Positions 7,032-15,329 of a stretch of DNA of 27,299 nucleotides are shown here, one piece after another. The notes under the pieces were generated by a model, which saw only the letters and a list, made by a program, of their open reading frames with translations, did no database searches and had not been told where the DNA came from. How positions within the stretch are numbered: the first letter of the stretch is position 1; each line of letters starts with the position of its first letter. The stretch covers positions 1 to 27,299 of the forward strand of contig JAKIUO010000013.1 of assembly GCA_021647535.1 (NCBI GenBank), in the 5' to 3' direction. Origin of the DNA: Hyphomicrobiaceae bacterium (lineage in GTDB: Bacteria > Pseudomonadota > Alphaproteobacteria > Rhizobiales > JAKIUO01). Both the position numbers and the translations under genes were made by a program.

Positions 7032-8309
7032 ATGCACTATTTTGACTATAAAAACGGCCTTTTACACGCCGAAGAAGTAGACCTCACCCCCCTCGCTGAT
7101 GAGATCGGCACGCCCTTTTATTGCTACAGCCAGCAAACGCTGGAGCGCCACTATAATGTCTTTGCCGACGCCTTTGCGGATCGGGACGCCATGGTGTGCT
7201 TTGCCATGAAAGCCAACAGCAATCAGGCCGTCATCAAAACGCTGGCCAAGCTCGGGGCCGGTATGGACGTGGTTTCCGAGGGCGAATTACTTCGTGCCAT
7301 GAGAGCTGGCGTCCCCGGCAAACGCATCTTGTTTTCTGGCGTTGGCAAGACGCCGCGCGAAATGGCGCTGGCCCTTAAAATGGGCATTTACTGTTTTAAC
7401 GTCGAGAGCGAACCAGAGCTCATCGAGCTTAATCGCGTGGCAGGCGAACTGGGCAAAATGGCCCCGGTATCCCTGCGCATCAACCCCGATGTTGATGCCC
7501 GCACCCACGACAAAATCTCCACCGGCAAATCCGAAAACAAGTTCGGCATCCCCTATATGCACGCCTTCAAAGCCTATGAGCTGGCGGCCTCCCTGCCCCA
7601 TATCAACCCCACCGGCGTTGATATGCATATTGGCAGCCAGATCACCGATATGCAGCCCTTCAGCGACGCTTTCGCCCTGTTGCGTGAGCTGGTGCGCGAC
7701 TTGCGCGCCAAGGGCCATACCATCAATCATGTGGATCTTGGTGGAGGCCTTGGCATCCCTTATGGCGACGAGAGCGAAACGCCGCCCGCACCAAGCGAAT
7801 ATGCCCGCATCATTGACGACGCCATGCAGGACATCAATTGCAAACTGATCTTTGAACCGGGGCGCCTGATTGCCGGTAATGCCGGCATCCTCGTCACCCG
7901 TGTGCTCTATATGAAAGAGGGCGATGGCCGCCGCTTCGCCATTGTCGATGCTGGTATGAACGATCTCATTCGGCCAACCCTATACGAAGCCTTTCACGAA
8001 ATCCGCCCCATCAAACAGGCTGACAAAAACATCCAGCTCGAAAAAATGGATGTGGTCGGACCGGTCTGCGAAACCGGCGACTATCTCGCCAAAGACCGCT
8101 TCATGTCTCCCCTCAAAGCTGGAGACCTGATCGCCGTCATGACCGCCGGGGCCTATGGCGCAACGCAATCAGGCACCTACAACTCACGCCCGCTGATCGC
8201 CGAAGTGCTCGTCCACAAGGACCGCCACGGCCTCATCCGTCCACGCCAGACCATCGACGAGCTGATCCGCCTCGACGTTGTACCCTGCTGGATGGACAAG
8301 TGTGATTAA
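7032..8309 (+). CDS. lysA: Diaminopimelate decarboxylase
   Basis: LysA is a PLP enzyme that decarboxylates meso-diaminopimelate to lysine. The 425-residue protein has the fold-type III barrel with the PLP lysine in CFAMKANSNQAVI, the glycine-rich phosphate loop DLGGGLGIPYG, FEPGRLIAGNAG, and the C-terminal active-site segment GPVCETGDYLA. Length is typical. The start at 7032 (MHYFDYKNGLLHAEEVDL) matches the usual family opening and has AGGG 7 nt upstream; earlier in-frame starts run into the hairpin at 6963. Alphaproteobacterial lysA is often followed by a TIGR02302-type gene; here a different exported protein follows. Confidence 0.96.
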   Translation: MHYFDYKNGLLHAEEVDLTPLADEIGTPFYCYSQQTLERHYNVFADAFADRDAMVCFAMKANSNQAVIKTLAKLGAGMDVVSEGELLRAMRAGVPGKRILFSGVGKTPREMALALKMGIYCFNVESEPELIELNRVAGELGKMAPVSLRINPDVDARTHDKISTGKSENKFGIPYMHAFKAYELAASLPHINPTGVDMHIGSQITDMQPFSDAFALLRELVRDLRAKGHTINHVDLGGGLGIPYGDESETPPAPSEYARIIDDAMQDINCKLIFEPGRLIAGNAGILVTRVLYMKEGDGRRFAIVDAGMNDLIRPTLYEAFHEIRPIKQADKNIQLEKMDVVGPVCETGDYLAKDRFMSPLKAGDLIAVMTAGAYGATQSGTYNSRPLIAEVLVHKDRHGLIRPRQTIDELIRLDVVPCWMDKCD

Positions 8310-8497
8310 GCGAAAAATAACCTCGCCACAGCAATGAAGGTTTTAGCTGAGGCAAGATTACTGTCCCCCCCAACCCAGCCCTGCAAATACAACCCGCCAA
8401 AGGATTTGTTCCGATGTCGTACTATTTTCTGGCCTGCCTATAGCAATGCTGCTAATCATAACAGCCAATATTGGATATTAATTGAAAAGCACACGGA

Positions 8498-9628
8498 ATG
8501 ATTAGAAAAAAACAGTTTGCCCTTGGCCTTGTCATAAACCTTCTACTTTTAGCCAATCTCAGTGCAGCCCATGCCCAAGACATCAACGAAGCCGCCAACC
8601 GTCTGTTCGTCAACAGCCTGACACAGATTGAGACCGCGCAAAAAAATGCGGATCTGACCATACGTCTTCAACAAATGGAACAGGCAAAAGCACAGCTCCG
8701 TAAAATCATCAGCGACTATCCCGGAAGTGATCTCGCAGTACGTATCATCTCGGAAAATTTCAGTGGAAACACTGGCTGGTTCAAACGGATTGATAAAATA
8801 ATGACCCCAGTTAGAACCGCTGTTTATCTGCAAAAATATGCCGAACGCTGCCTGCCCAAACCGACCGGTCAGTGCCTGAGCGAGCTGGTCGGGGCGCGCG
8901 ACCTGTTGCCTCGACAAGAAGACCCGCTCAAACAAATGGATCTACAAGAGCTGTCCAACGCACTCAAGGCCCTTCAAACAGGGGATCGCAAACCATTTAT
9001 GCGGCTTGTGCGCAATCAGGGTAAAAATCTGAATGGTCTTGCCACCCCTTTCTTTCTGGCCGAGAAACTGGAAATACTGGCCGATTTGCTGTTTAAGGCA
9101 GACCGCGTAGTCCTGCATGGTCGTCGTGAATTTTCTTCGCGCAACGAGGCCATGATACACTTGGCCCAAACCAATCGCCGCTTGACCACCCCCAAAATCG
9201 CCAAGGCCGAAATCAAACGCACATTATGCGCCAATGAAGGTCGCTTTGCTGCGATTGATAACAAAGAATTGCACTCAAAAGGTCTGTTTCCCTCCCTCTT
9301 GCGCCTGACCACTGCCATGTGCAAGGATCAGCCATTGGTCGAGCCAGCACGCGACTATCTGCGCGAATACAGACGGCGCAGATTGCTCCGATTGAAAAAC
9401 TACCCTTCCTCGAAAGATATTTATGAAATGCTTGAATCTTTCAACAAGCTGGAAGACCTGTTCGCCCTCACCATAAAAGAACAGATCGAGCAGATAGCCA
9501 CCCCCAAAAACAACACCCTGAAACAGGGACATGATGTTTATCGAGCAAGGCAAACAGAACTCAATCTGCCACGCCGCCTTCGAACATATGCCATGGCCCT
9601 GCTCATCAAGCGTGCGCCTGCTCCTTGA
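8498..9628 (+). CDS. Exported protein of unknown function
   Basis: The 376-residue product has a signal peptide ending in AAHA before QD (about residue 26). The first mature region is helical and TPR-like (MEQAKAQLRKIISDYPGSDLAVRI), a pattern I associate with periplasmic repeat proteins. The rest is predicted helical, highly charged (RRRRLLRLK) and contains four cysteines, none in a CXXCH motif. I do not recognise a family. A 188-bp gap without evident signals separates it from lysA; only a weak GGA precedes the ATG. It runs convergent with the exported ankyrin gene, with a terminator between them, and is next to the cytochrome block, so a link with that system is possible but unproven. Confidence 0.7.
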   Translation: MIRKKQFALGLVINLLLLANLSAAHAQDINEAANRLFVNSLTQIETAQKNADLTIRLQQMEQAKAQLRKIISDYPGSDLAVRIISENFSGNTGWFKRIDKIMTPVRTAVYLQKYAERCLPKPTGQCLSELVGARDLLPRQEDPLKQMDLQELSNALKALQTGDRKPFMRLVRNQGKNLNGLATPFFLAEKLEILADLLFKADRVVLHGRREFSSRNEAMIHLAQTNRRLTTPKIAKAEIKRTLCANEGRFAAIDNKELHSKGLFPSLLRLTTAMCKDQPLVEPARDYLREYRRRRLLRLKNYPSSKDIYEMLESFNKLEDLFALTIKEQIEQIATPKNNTLKQGHDVYRARQTELNLPRRLRTYAMALLIKRAPAP

Positions 9629-9665
9629 TCCGATCGCTTGGCGCTGGAAGACTGCCATGAGTTAA

Positions 9666-9723
9666 CATTTTTGCGTTCTGATCCTATCCTTTTCATGGGA
9701 TCAGAGCCAAAATGCCTTTTTTT
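9666..9723 (+). terminator. Terminator between convergent genes
   Basis: TCTGATCC and GGATCAGA form the core stem, extended outside by CATTTTTG and CAAAATG; seven Ts follow at 9717-9723 on the plus strand. It ends the 8498 gene. On the minus strand the same hairpin lies just beyond the ankyrin stop but lacks a strong T-tract. Confidence 0.8.
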
Positions 9724-9727
9724 CTAA

Positions 9728-11251
9728 CTATAACAACTGAGCAAGCTCAACATCTCCGGCGCGTATGGCCAGGTCTTTTGCGGTTTCGCGCCGCTTGTTG
9801 CGCAGATAGCGCCGCGCCCCTCTTGATAATAACAGCTTTACCACTTCATGACGACGCGCACTGGCTGCCGACATCAAGGCGGTGTAGCCAAATTTGTTTT
9901 TAAGGTTGATGGCCGCACCGGTATTCAAGAGCTTCTTCACAATCGAAATCAGCCCCGAACGCGCCGCCAGTATGAGCGGAGAATTCCCCGCTTTTGTTGC
10001 ACAATTGACCTGTGCCTTGCTGGTCAAAAGGGCCTGCACAGTCTTTTCCTGACCAAGTTGCGCCGCAATATGCAACGGTGTGCGCTTCTGAAAATCCCTC
10101 GCATTGACATTTCCACCGGCCTGGATCAAGGCCAGAAGATTGTCAGTCTTTCCACTCCTGACCGCATGATGCAGCGCCGTCCTGCCCCCTTTGTCAATCG
10201 CCCCAAGACGGCCCTTTGATTTAAGAACCGCTTCCACAACGCGTCGGTCGCATCCCGTGACCGAGCGCATGAGTGGCGTAATCTTTTTTTCGAACACAAG
10301 GTTCGTCTGTGTCCCGTGAGCCAGCAACATCAAAACCACGTCACTTTTGCAAGGCCTCAGTGACAAAGCCAAAGCGTTTTGCAAATGCTCCTGGGTCCGC
10401 GCCGGGCCTGTTTTAATTTCAAGCAGATAACGAAGCAATTTTTTATGCCCGCCAAAAGCGGCATATTCCAGCACCGACCAGCCACGCCGATCTATCCTGT
10501 CGAGGTCAGTCCCGGCTTTTACCAGCTCTTTGACAATCGCCAAATGGCCTACTTCTGCCGCCAGAAGAGCCGCCCCCTTGCCCTGCTTGTCGAGGAGTTC
10601 CGTTTTCGCCCCCAAAGAGAGTAGTTTGCCAACAAGCGGCAAATTCCCTCGCCATGCCGCTTCCATCAAAGGCGTCAGGCCATTTTTAGTCATCTGGTTC
10701 AGGTTTCCAGCCCCGGCAAGATCTTTGAGCGTGTCAATATTTGCCTTTTCAGTGCTGGGCGCAACCGCCTGTTTGACCGTTTGCGCAGAGACAGCTCTTT
10801 GCGCCTCAACCTTCTTCCGCAAGGCCACGGCCTGCGCCAATCCTCCTGCAGCAGATTTTGCCAGCCAGTTGCGCGCCCGGCCCCGGTCGGCCTTTACCCC
10901 CACACCTGAAAGATAATATTTTGCCAGCACATATTGCGCCTTGAGGTGCCCTTGACGCGCCGCTTTTTGCATCCAGAAAAAAGCTTTGCCCGACTGGCGG
11001 CCGTTCACCCGCCCGCTTCGATAAAGCCCTCCCAGCCGATATTGCGCCTCCGCACTGTTTTTGCGCGCCAGCTTTTCAAGAAAGCTGGCCGCTCTTTTGT
11101 AATCCTTGACGCGGGTCGCCGCATTGACCTCTCGCATTTCTTCGGCTTGCGTAAAAGATTGCGCGTATAGGGGGGGGGCTGGCAGCGTGATAACGAGACC
11201 CGCAAGGGCAAACGCCCCCCTCAATATATTTTTCTGACTAGGCTGTACCAT
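9728..11251 (-). CDS. Exported Sel1-repeat and ankyrin-repeat protein
   Basis: The 507-residue product has a signal peptide (cut near PLYAQS, residue 30). Residues about 55-145 form Sel1-like repeats (AQYRLGGLYRSGRV, KAFFWMQKAARQGHLKAQYVLAKYYLSG). After a linker, residues about 195-507 form ankyrin repeats (GLTPLMEAAWRGNLPLVGKLL, GRTALHHAVRSGKTDNLLALI). These are protein-binding modules, here placed in the periplasm. GGAG is 7 nt before the ATG, which lies inside the end of the flavoprotein gene (14-nt overlap), so the two are co-translated. The tight coupling suggests a scaffold or assembly factor for the same electron-transfer system; this is inference. Confidence 0.85.
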   Translation of the reverse strand: MVQPSQKNILRGAFALAGLVITLPAPPLYAQSFTQAEEMREVNAATRVKDYKRAASFLEKLARKNSAEAQYRLGGLYRSGRVNGRQSGKAFFWMQKAARQGHLKAQYVLAKYYLSGVGVKADRGRARNWLAKSAAGGLAQAVALRKKVEAQRAVSAQTVKQAVAPSTEKANIDTLKDLAGAGNLNQMTKNGLTPLMEAAWRGNLPLVGKLLSLGAKTELLDKQGKGAALLAAEVGHLAIVKELVKAGTDLDRIDRRGWSVLEYAAFGGHKKLLRYLLEIKTGPARTQEHLQNALALSLRPCKSDVVLMLLAHGTQTNLVFEKKITPLMRSVTGCDRRVVEAVLKSKGRLGAIDKGGRTALHHAVRSGKTDNLLALIQAGGNVNARDFQKRTPLHIAAQLGQEKTVQALLTSKAQVNCATKAGNSPLILAARSGLISIVKKLLNTGAAINLKNKFGYTALMSAASARRHEVVKLLLSRGARRYLRNKRRETAKDLAIRAGDVELAQLL

Positions 11252-12551
11252 GTTTTTTCTCCACCTCTATGCCTGTCTCCTTCAAAAAACCGGTCGGTAG
11301 AATACCGCCCGCACAGACGATTATCGCGTCATTTTTCAAAGTGATAGGCTCTTTTTTGTTTTTTAAGTCCACCGTGCTTTCACTGATGGAAACGGGACTG
11401 GTTTCATAGAGCACCTGCAATTGACCAGCCGCTTCCAGCTCTTCCACCAGTTTTCTATTTTTCTGTTTGGCTCTGGAAAAAGCTTTTGAGCGATAGGCAA
11501 TTGTTGTAACTGTGCCGGGTTCTTTGGCGATACTGGTCGCCGCTTCCAGCGCACTGTCGCCGCCGCCCACCACCAGCACATGCTGGTCGCGATATTGCTC
11601 GGCGTCGATCAGTCGGTAGACCACTTTGGCCTGTTCTTCTCCCGGCACATTAAGTTTTCTTGGTGTGCCGCGTCGACCAATGGCCAGCAAAACAGACCGC
11701 GTAATATAGCGGGTGTTGGCAGTCGCCACCACAAACCCGCCATCGTGGGGCGTGATGCTCGACACCCCCTCCCCGTAAACAATCCGCAATCCGGTTTTTT
11801 TCATCACGTCAGTCCAAAGTTCCAGCAGCACTTCCTTGGTGGTTTCGCGAAATTTCATTTTTCCATAAAGAGGAAGGATGGCTGGAGCTGTCATGACCAG
11901 CTTGCCGCGTGGAAAATGCGCCACCGTTCCGCCAAAGCTATCCTGCTCCAGCGTCACAAAACGCAGGCCATGCTGCTTGGCGGCAAGAGAAGCTGCAAAT
12001 CCGGCAGGGCCAGCACCAATCACCACAACATCAAGAGGCAGGTCGCGACCGCCCTTCGTTGTTTTTAGACTTTTGACAACATATTCCATCGCCTGACGGC
12101 CCTGCTCGATGGCGTTGCGAATAAGCCCCATGCCGCCAAGTTCCCCAGCAATATAGATCCCCGCGACATTGGTTTGAAAATCCGCCCCGACATTCGGGAT
12201 ATCAATGCCACGCTTTTCAGTGCCAAAAACCAGCTCAATCGCATCAAACGGACAGGCCACGGCGCAAGCGCCATGACCGATACAGCGGGTGGGCTCTACC
12301 AGCACCGCCTTGTTGTGGATCAAGCCAAGAATAGTGCCCTCGGGACACGCCGAAACGCAGGCCCCACAGCCAAGGCAAAGACCCGGATCAATTTTAGGGT
12401 GCAGGGAAGAAGGCTCCGTCAGCTTGGCTTCCAGAACTTCTTCATGAACGGCCACTACCTTTTTTTCGGAGCGACGCCCAAGAAAAGCATAGATAAAAAG
12501 GATGAAAGCCAGCGGCACAAGATAGACCGCGTATACTGGGTTAAACAACAT
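11238..12551 (-). CDS. Membrane-anchored iron-sulfur flavoprotein, TrxR-like and apparently circularly permuted
   Basis: The 437-residue protein has an N-terminal membrane segment (about 5-25), a ferredoxin domain, and a thioredoxin-reductase-like core. The first cluster motif is canonical (C59, C62, C65, C69). The second has C90, H93, C96, C100, so one ligand position is His. FAD-binding GAGPAG is at 179-184 and pyridine-nucleotide-binding GGGDSA at 329-334, with basic residues after it that fit NADPH. The redox CXXC of true TrxR is missing. The segment GIYIAGELGG (131-140), normally near the C-terminus, precedes the FAD domain, and the protein stops where that segment would normally follow. 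It probably exchanges electrons between NAD(P)H and a membrane partner. A TTG at 12554 is an alternative start; neither start has a good Shine-Dalgarno. Confidence 0.85.
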   Translation of the reverse strand: MLFNPVYAVYLVPLAFILFIYAFLGRRSEKKVVAVHEEVLEAKLTEPSSLHPKIDPGLCLGCGACVSACPEGTILGLIHNKAVLVEPTRCIGHGACAVACPFDAIELVFGTEKRGIDIPNVGADFQTNVAGIYIAGELGGMGLIRNAIEQGRQAMEYVVKSLKTTKGGRDLPLDVVVIGAGPAGFAASLAAKQHGLRFVTLEQDSFGGTVAHFPRGKLVMTAPAILPLYGKMKFRETTKEVLLELWTDVMKKTGLRIVYGEGVSSITPHDGGFVVATANTRYITRSVLLAIGRRGTPRKLNVPGEEQAKVVYRLIDAEQYRDQHVLVVGGGDSALEAATSIAKEPGTVTTIAYRSKAFSRAKQKNRKLVEELEAAGQLQVLYETSPVSISESTVDLKNKKEPITLKNDAIIVCAGGILPTGFLKETGIEVEKKHGTA

Positions 12552-12780
12552 CAAAAAACGCCCGCTGAACAGGCAGCCTTATAATTCCTAAAGAAAAAAG
12601 ACTGCGCGTTTGGTCAACGCCCCCCAGTTCTGCAATAGCGGGCCTCAATTATAGCTATTTTGTGGCATCTGTCATTCTGGTCACAAAAATGCCGGTTTAT
12701 AACTGAAGATTTAAGCAGCCTGAGCGCTCTGGGGGGAGTTTGTGTCAAGTCACCTGGTGTGAAGTCTGGTTAATATCAAG
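12552..12780. promoter_or_regulatory. Divergent control region of the electron-transfer locus
   Basis: About 229 bp separate the flavoprotein start from the membrane cytochrome start, so both promoters should be here. Two candidate protein-binding patterns are visible: inverted TTTTGTG / CACAAAA arms with a 17-nt spacer (12658-12688), and a direct repeat GTGTCAAGTC / GTGTGAAGTC with a 15-bp period (12742-12766) close to the right-hand start. I cannot assign them to a regulator, and no confident -35/-10 pair stands out. Confidence 0.5.
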
Positions 12781-13761
12781 ATGAATTTTCGTAATGCCTT
12801 TTCCCGCACGCCTGCCTCCGGCGCGCCACCTCCACTGGCTGCCAACCAAAACCGGCCAGCCCAAGGAACAAAGCCGCCAACACATGCCGCCCCCCGTCAG
12901 CTCGATGGTTATCGGATACAGTCTTTGTTAAAGAGTGGCCCTCTGGCTTTCACTCTGGTGATCATGGCGCTCACCCTTATCGGATGGCTCAACAGCGAGG
13001 GCGGATATCTCACCCCTGAAGACGGGGTGGGCTATTGGCTGGGGATCTTTGGGGGCTCTCTCATGCTGTTTTTGCTGATCTATCCCTTGCGCAAAAGGCT
13101 GAAAGTATTACGGCTGATCGGTCCCGTCGCGTTATGGTTTCGACTGCATATGCTTGCCGGGGTCATTGGCCCTTTGCTCATTGTCTACCATGCCAATTTC
13201 AATTTTGGCTCGCTCAATGCCACCATCGCCATGACCTCCATGTTGCTGGTGGCCTTTAGTGGTCTGATCGGGCGCTATCTCTATGGCAAGCTGCATAAAG
13301 GCCTTTATGGCCAGCGCGCCCAGATCCGCGATATACTGGCCGATGCAACCCTGTTCAAACAGACCTTTGGGGCAAAAATGCATGATGCAGCCGATATCGC
13401 TTCCCGGATGCAGCGCTATGAACACCACATATTGCAACCCCATATTGGCTTTTTGTCAGGGGTTTGGTCGCTCGTTTTAATCCGTTCGGAAAGCCGCAGG
13501 GTGCGCACCTCTCTACAACGCCAGGCCAAGAGCAATCTGGCTGCGCAGGCCAAACGCGAGGGCTGGACCCGCCGCGAATTGCGACAACGCATTCGTAATG
13601 CAAATGCCTATCTTGGCTATTATTTTCGCGCGCTCAACAAAGCGGCAAGCTATCAGGTTTATGTCCGCCTGTTTTCCCTCTGGCATATTTTACACTTGCC
13701 CCTGTTTTTCTTTTTGATCCTGGCGGCCATCGTTCACATCCTTGCCGTTCACCTCTATTAG
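12781..13761 (+). CDS. Probable diheme membrane cytochrome b
   Basis: The 326-residue protein has a Pro-rich cytoplasmic N-terminus (about 1-45) and five predicted membrane helices, near 53-71, 85-103, 119-138, 147-167 and 298-325, with a long charged cytoplasmic loop (about 170-295). Helix 3 has H123 and H137 and helix 5 has H305 and H319: two pairs, each exactly 14 residues apart, the spacing expected for two stacked bis-His b haems spanning a membrane. I infer that it carries electrons across the inner membrane between the divergent flavoprotein and the periplasmic cytochromes. No precise family is recognised. The stop is 12 nt before the next gene. The start lacks an obvious Shine-Dalgarno. 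Confidence 0.8.
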   Translation: MNFRNAFSRTPASGAPPPLAANQNRPAQGTKPPTHAAPRQLDGYRIQSLLKSGPLAFTLVIMALTLIGWLNSEGGYLTPEDGVGYWLGIFGGSLMLFLLIYPLRKRLKVLRLIGPVALWFRLHMLAGVIGPLLIVYHANFNFGSLNATIAMTSMLLVAFSGLIGRYLYGKLHKGLYGQRAQIRDILADATLFKQTFGAKMHDAADIASRMQRYEHHILQPHIGFLSGVWSLVLIRSESRRVRTSLQRQAKSNLAAQAKREGWTRRELRQRIRNANAYLGYYFRALNKAASYQVYVRLFSLWHILHLPLFFFLILAAIVHILAVHLY

Positions 13762-13773
13762 AGGCCCACACCT

Positions 13774-15195
13774 ATGCTTTACCGCTTCTTCTTGTCGTCG
13801 CTCCCCCTGTTCATTCTTGCCATGCTGGCCATGATGCAACCCGCCCATTCGCAATCCCTTTTTGAACGCATGGTGATGCCCGGTCCCTTGATCCATGGAC
13901 ATGCCAAATTCGAGAAAAAATGCAGCAATTGCCACGAAAACTTCAACAAGTCCTCACAGGCAGGCCTTTGCCTTGCCTGTCACAAAAAGGTGGCCAGTGA
14001 TCTCAAGAGCAAAACCGGCTTTCATGGCAAACGCAAGGATATCTCGGCGACACGCTGCAAGCATTGTCACACCGATCACAAAGGCCGAAAAATGGATATT
14101 ATCGGTCTGGACCAGGACGCCTTCAACCATGCCCTGACCGACTTCGCTCTCAAAGGTGCGCACAGGGTGGCTGAATGTTCAAGCTGTCATGAAACGGGCA
14201 AAAAGCATCGGGATGCACCGGGGCAATGTGTCGCCTGTCATGAAAAACAAGAGCCGCATCAGGGTCGGCTTGGCAAAAAATGCCAGCTCTGCCACAGCGA
14301 AGAAAAGTGGCGGACCATCAAGCCCTATAATCATGACAAAACCAAATTCCCATTGCTCGACAGCCATAAGAAAGTGCGCTGTCAGGCCTGTCATATTAAT
14401 GAGCGCTACAAGGATCTGCCAACGACCTGTATCAGCTGTCACGCGCTGCAAGATGTCCATAATGGTCAACTTGGCAATAGGTGTGAGACCTGCCACAAAC
14501 CGGACAAATGGAAGAGCGTGATTTTTGATCACGACAAAAACACCCGCTTCCCTCTGCGCGGCAAACATAAAAAAGCGGCCTGTAAAAACTGTCATAAAAA
14601 GGGAGCGGGGGACATCTCAAAGCAGCCGCAACCCCAGCAAAGCTGGGCCCCTCTCTCACCCGTCAAAATGAAAAAGCCCCGCAGCTGTTACGCCTGTCAC
14701 AAAAAAGAAGATGTGCACAAGGGCCAGCTCGGCAAGGACTGCGCCAAATGCCACAATCCTAAAGGCTGGCGCAAGGATCTGTCCTTTGACCATGACCTCA
14801 CCCGCTTTCCCCTTATTGGCCTGCATAGTGTGGTGCCATGCGAAGAGTGCCATGTGACACAGTCCTTCCGCAAGACCTCGCGCCAATGCGCCAATTGCCA
14901 CAAGGACACCCATCACAAAGGACGCCTGCGCGCAGAGTGCAGCCTGTGCCATAATCCCAATAGCTGGCAACTCTGGATTTTTGATCATAACCGCCAGACC
15001 AATGCGCCTCTTAACGGTGCGCACAAGCAACTCGAATGCCATGCCTGCCATAAAAAGAAAAATCCAAAAAAAGGCAGATCCATAAAGTTTTGTGCTCGAT
15101 GTCACACAAAAGATGACGTCCATGGCGGAAAATTTGGCTCGCGGTGTGGTAGGTGCCATTTAGAGACAGACTTTAAGTCACTGAAAATAAGGTAG
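13774..15195 (+). CDS. Exported 18-haem c-type cytochrome
   Basis: The 473-residue product has a signal peptide (cut near AHSQS, residue 26) and 18 CXXCH motifs, first Cys at 50, 66, 95, 135, 152, 170, 203, 219, 237, 270, 305, 323, 356, 372, 389, 422, 440 and 458. From 135 on these form five tri-haem modules of about 67 residues, each with three extra histidines in recurring contexts (VHxGQLG, FDHD, GxH) that can be distal ligands, so most haems are probably bis-His. The protein is very basic. No lipobox is present. GAGG lies 9 nt upstream, overlapping the stop of the membrane cytochrome gene. It is likely the periplasmic or trans-barrel electron carrier of the locus. DmsE/MtrA-type decahaem proteins have a different layout. 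Confidence 0.92.
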   Translation: MLYRFFLSSLPLFILAMLAMMQPAHSQSLFERMVMPGPLIHGHAKFEKKCSNCHENFNKSSQAGLCLACHKKVASDLKSKTGFHGKRKDISATRCKHCHTDHKGRKMDIIGLDQDAFNHALTDFALKGAHRVAECSSCHETGKKHRDAPGQCVACHEKQEPHQGRLGKKCQLCHSEEKWRTIKPYNHDKTKFPLLDSHKKVRCQACHINERYKDLPTTCISCHALQDVHNGQLGNRCETCHKPDKWKSVIFDHDKNTRFPLRGKHKKAACKNCHKKGAGDISKQPQPQQSWAPLSPVKMKKPRSCYACHKKEDVHKGQLGKDCAKCHNPKGWRKDLSFDHDLTRFPLIGLHSVVPCEECHVTQSFRKTSRQCANCHKDTHHKGRLRAECSLCHNPNSWQLWIFDHNRQTNAPLNGAHKQLECHACHKKKNPKKGRSIKFCARCHTKDDVHGGKFGSRCGRCHLETDFKSLKIR

Positions 15196-15305
15196 TTTAT
15201 TTAATGATCACTCAATAGTGTTGTTTAGTTATCACGCAGCCACATTTCATAATTTCGAACAAGATTGCGACACGATGACGCCCCAATTGACCCTAAAGCT
15301 AGGAG

Positions 15306-15329
15306 GCATCAAGTAAGGGGGCTTGATGC
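15306..15329 (+). other. Hairpin between the two multihaem genes
   Basis: GCATCAAG (15306-15313) and CTTGATGC (15322-15329) form a perfect 8-bp stem around an 8-nt G-rich loop. No T-tract follows, so it is not a classic terminator. It lies in a 177-bp gap between the 18- and 15-haem genes, 43 nt before the GTG start, and could affect processing or relative expression. AGGAGG overlaps its left edge without a start at useful distance. Confidence 0.5.

Noticed and set aside
11238..12551. True thioredoxin reductase
   Set aside because: The redox-active CXXC before the nucleotide-binding motif is missing and a ferredoxin domain is attached.
12658..12688. CRP/FNR-type binding site
   Set aside because: The spacing between the arms (17 nt) is too long for TGTGA-N6-TCACA or TTGAT-N4-ATCAA.
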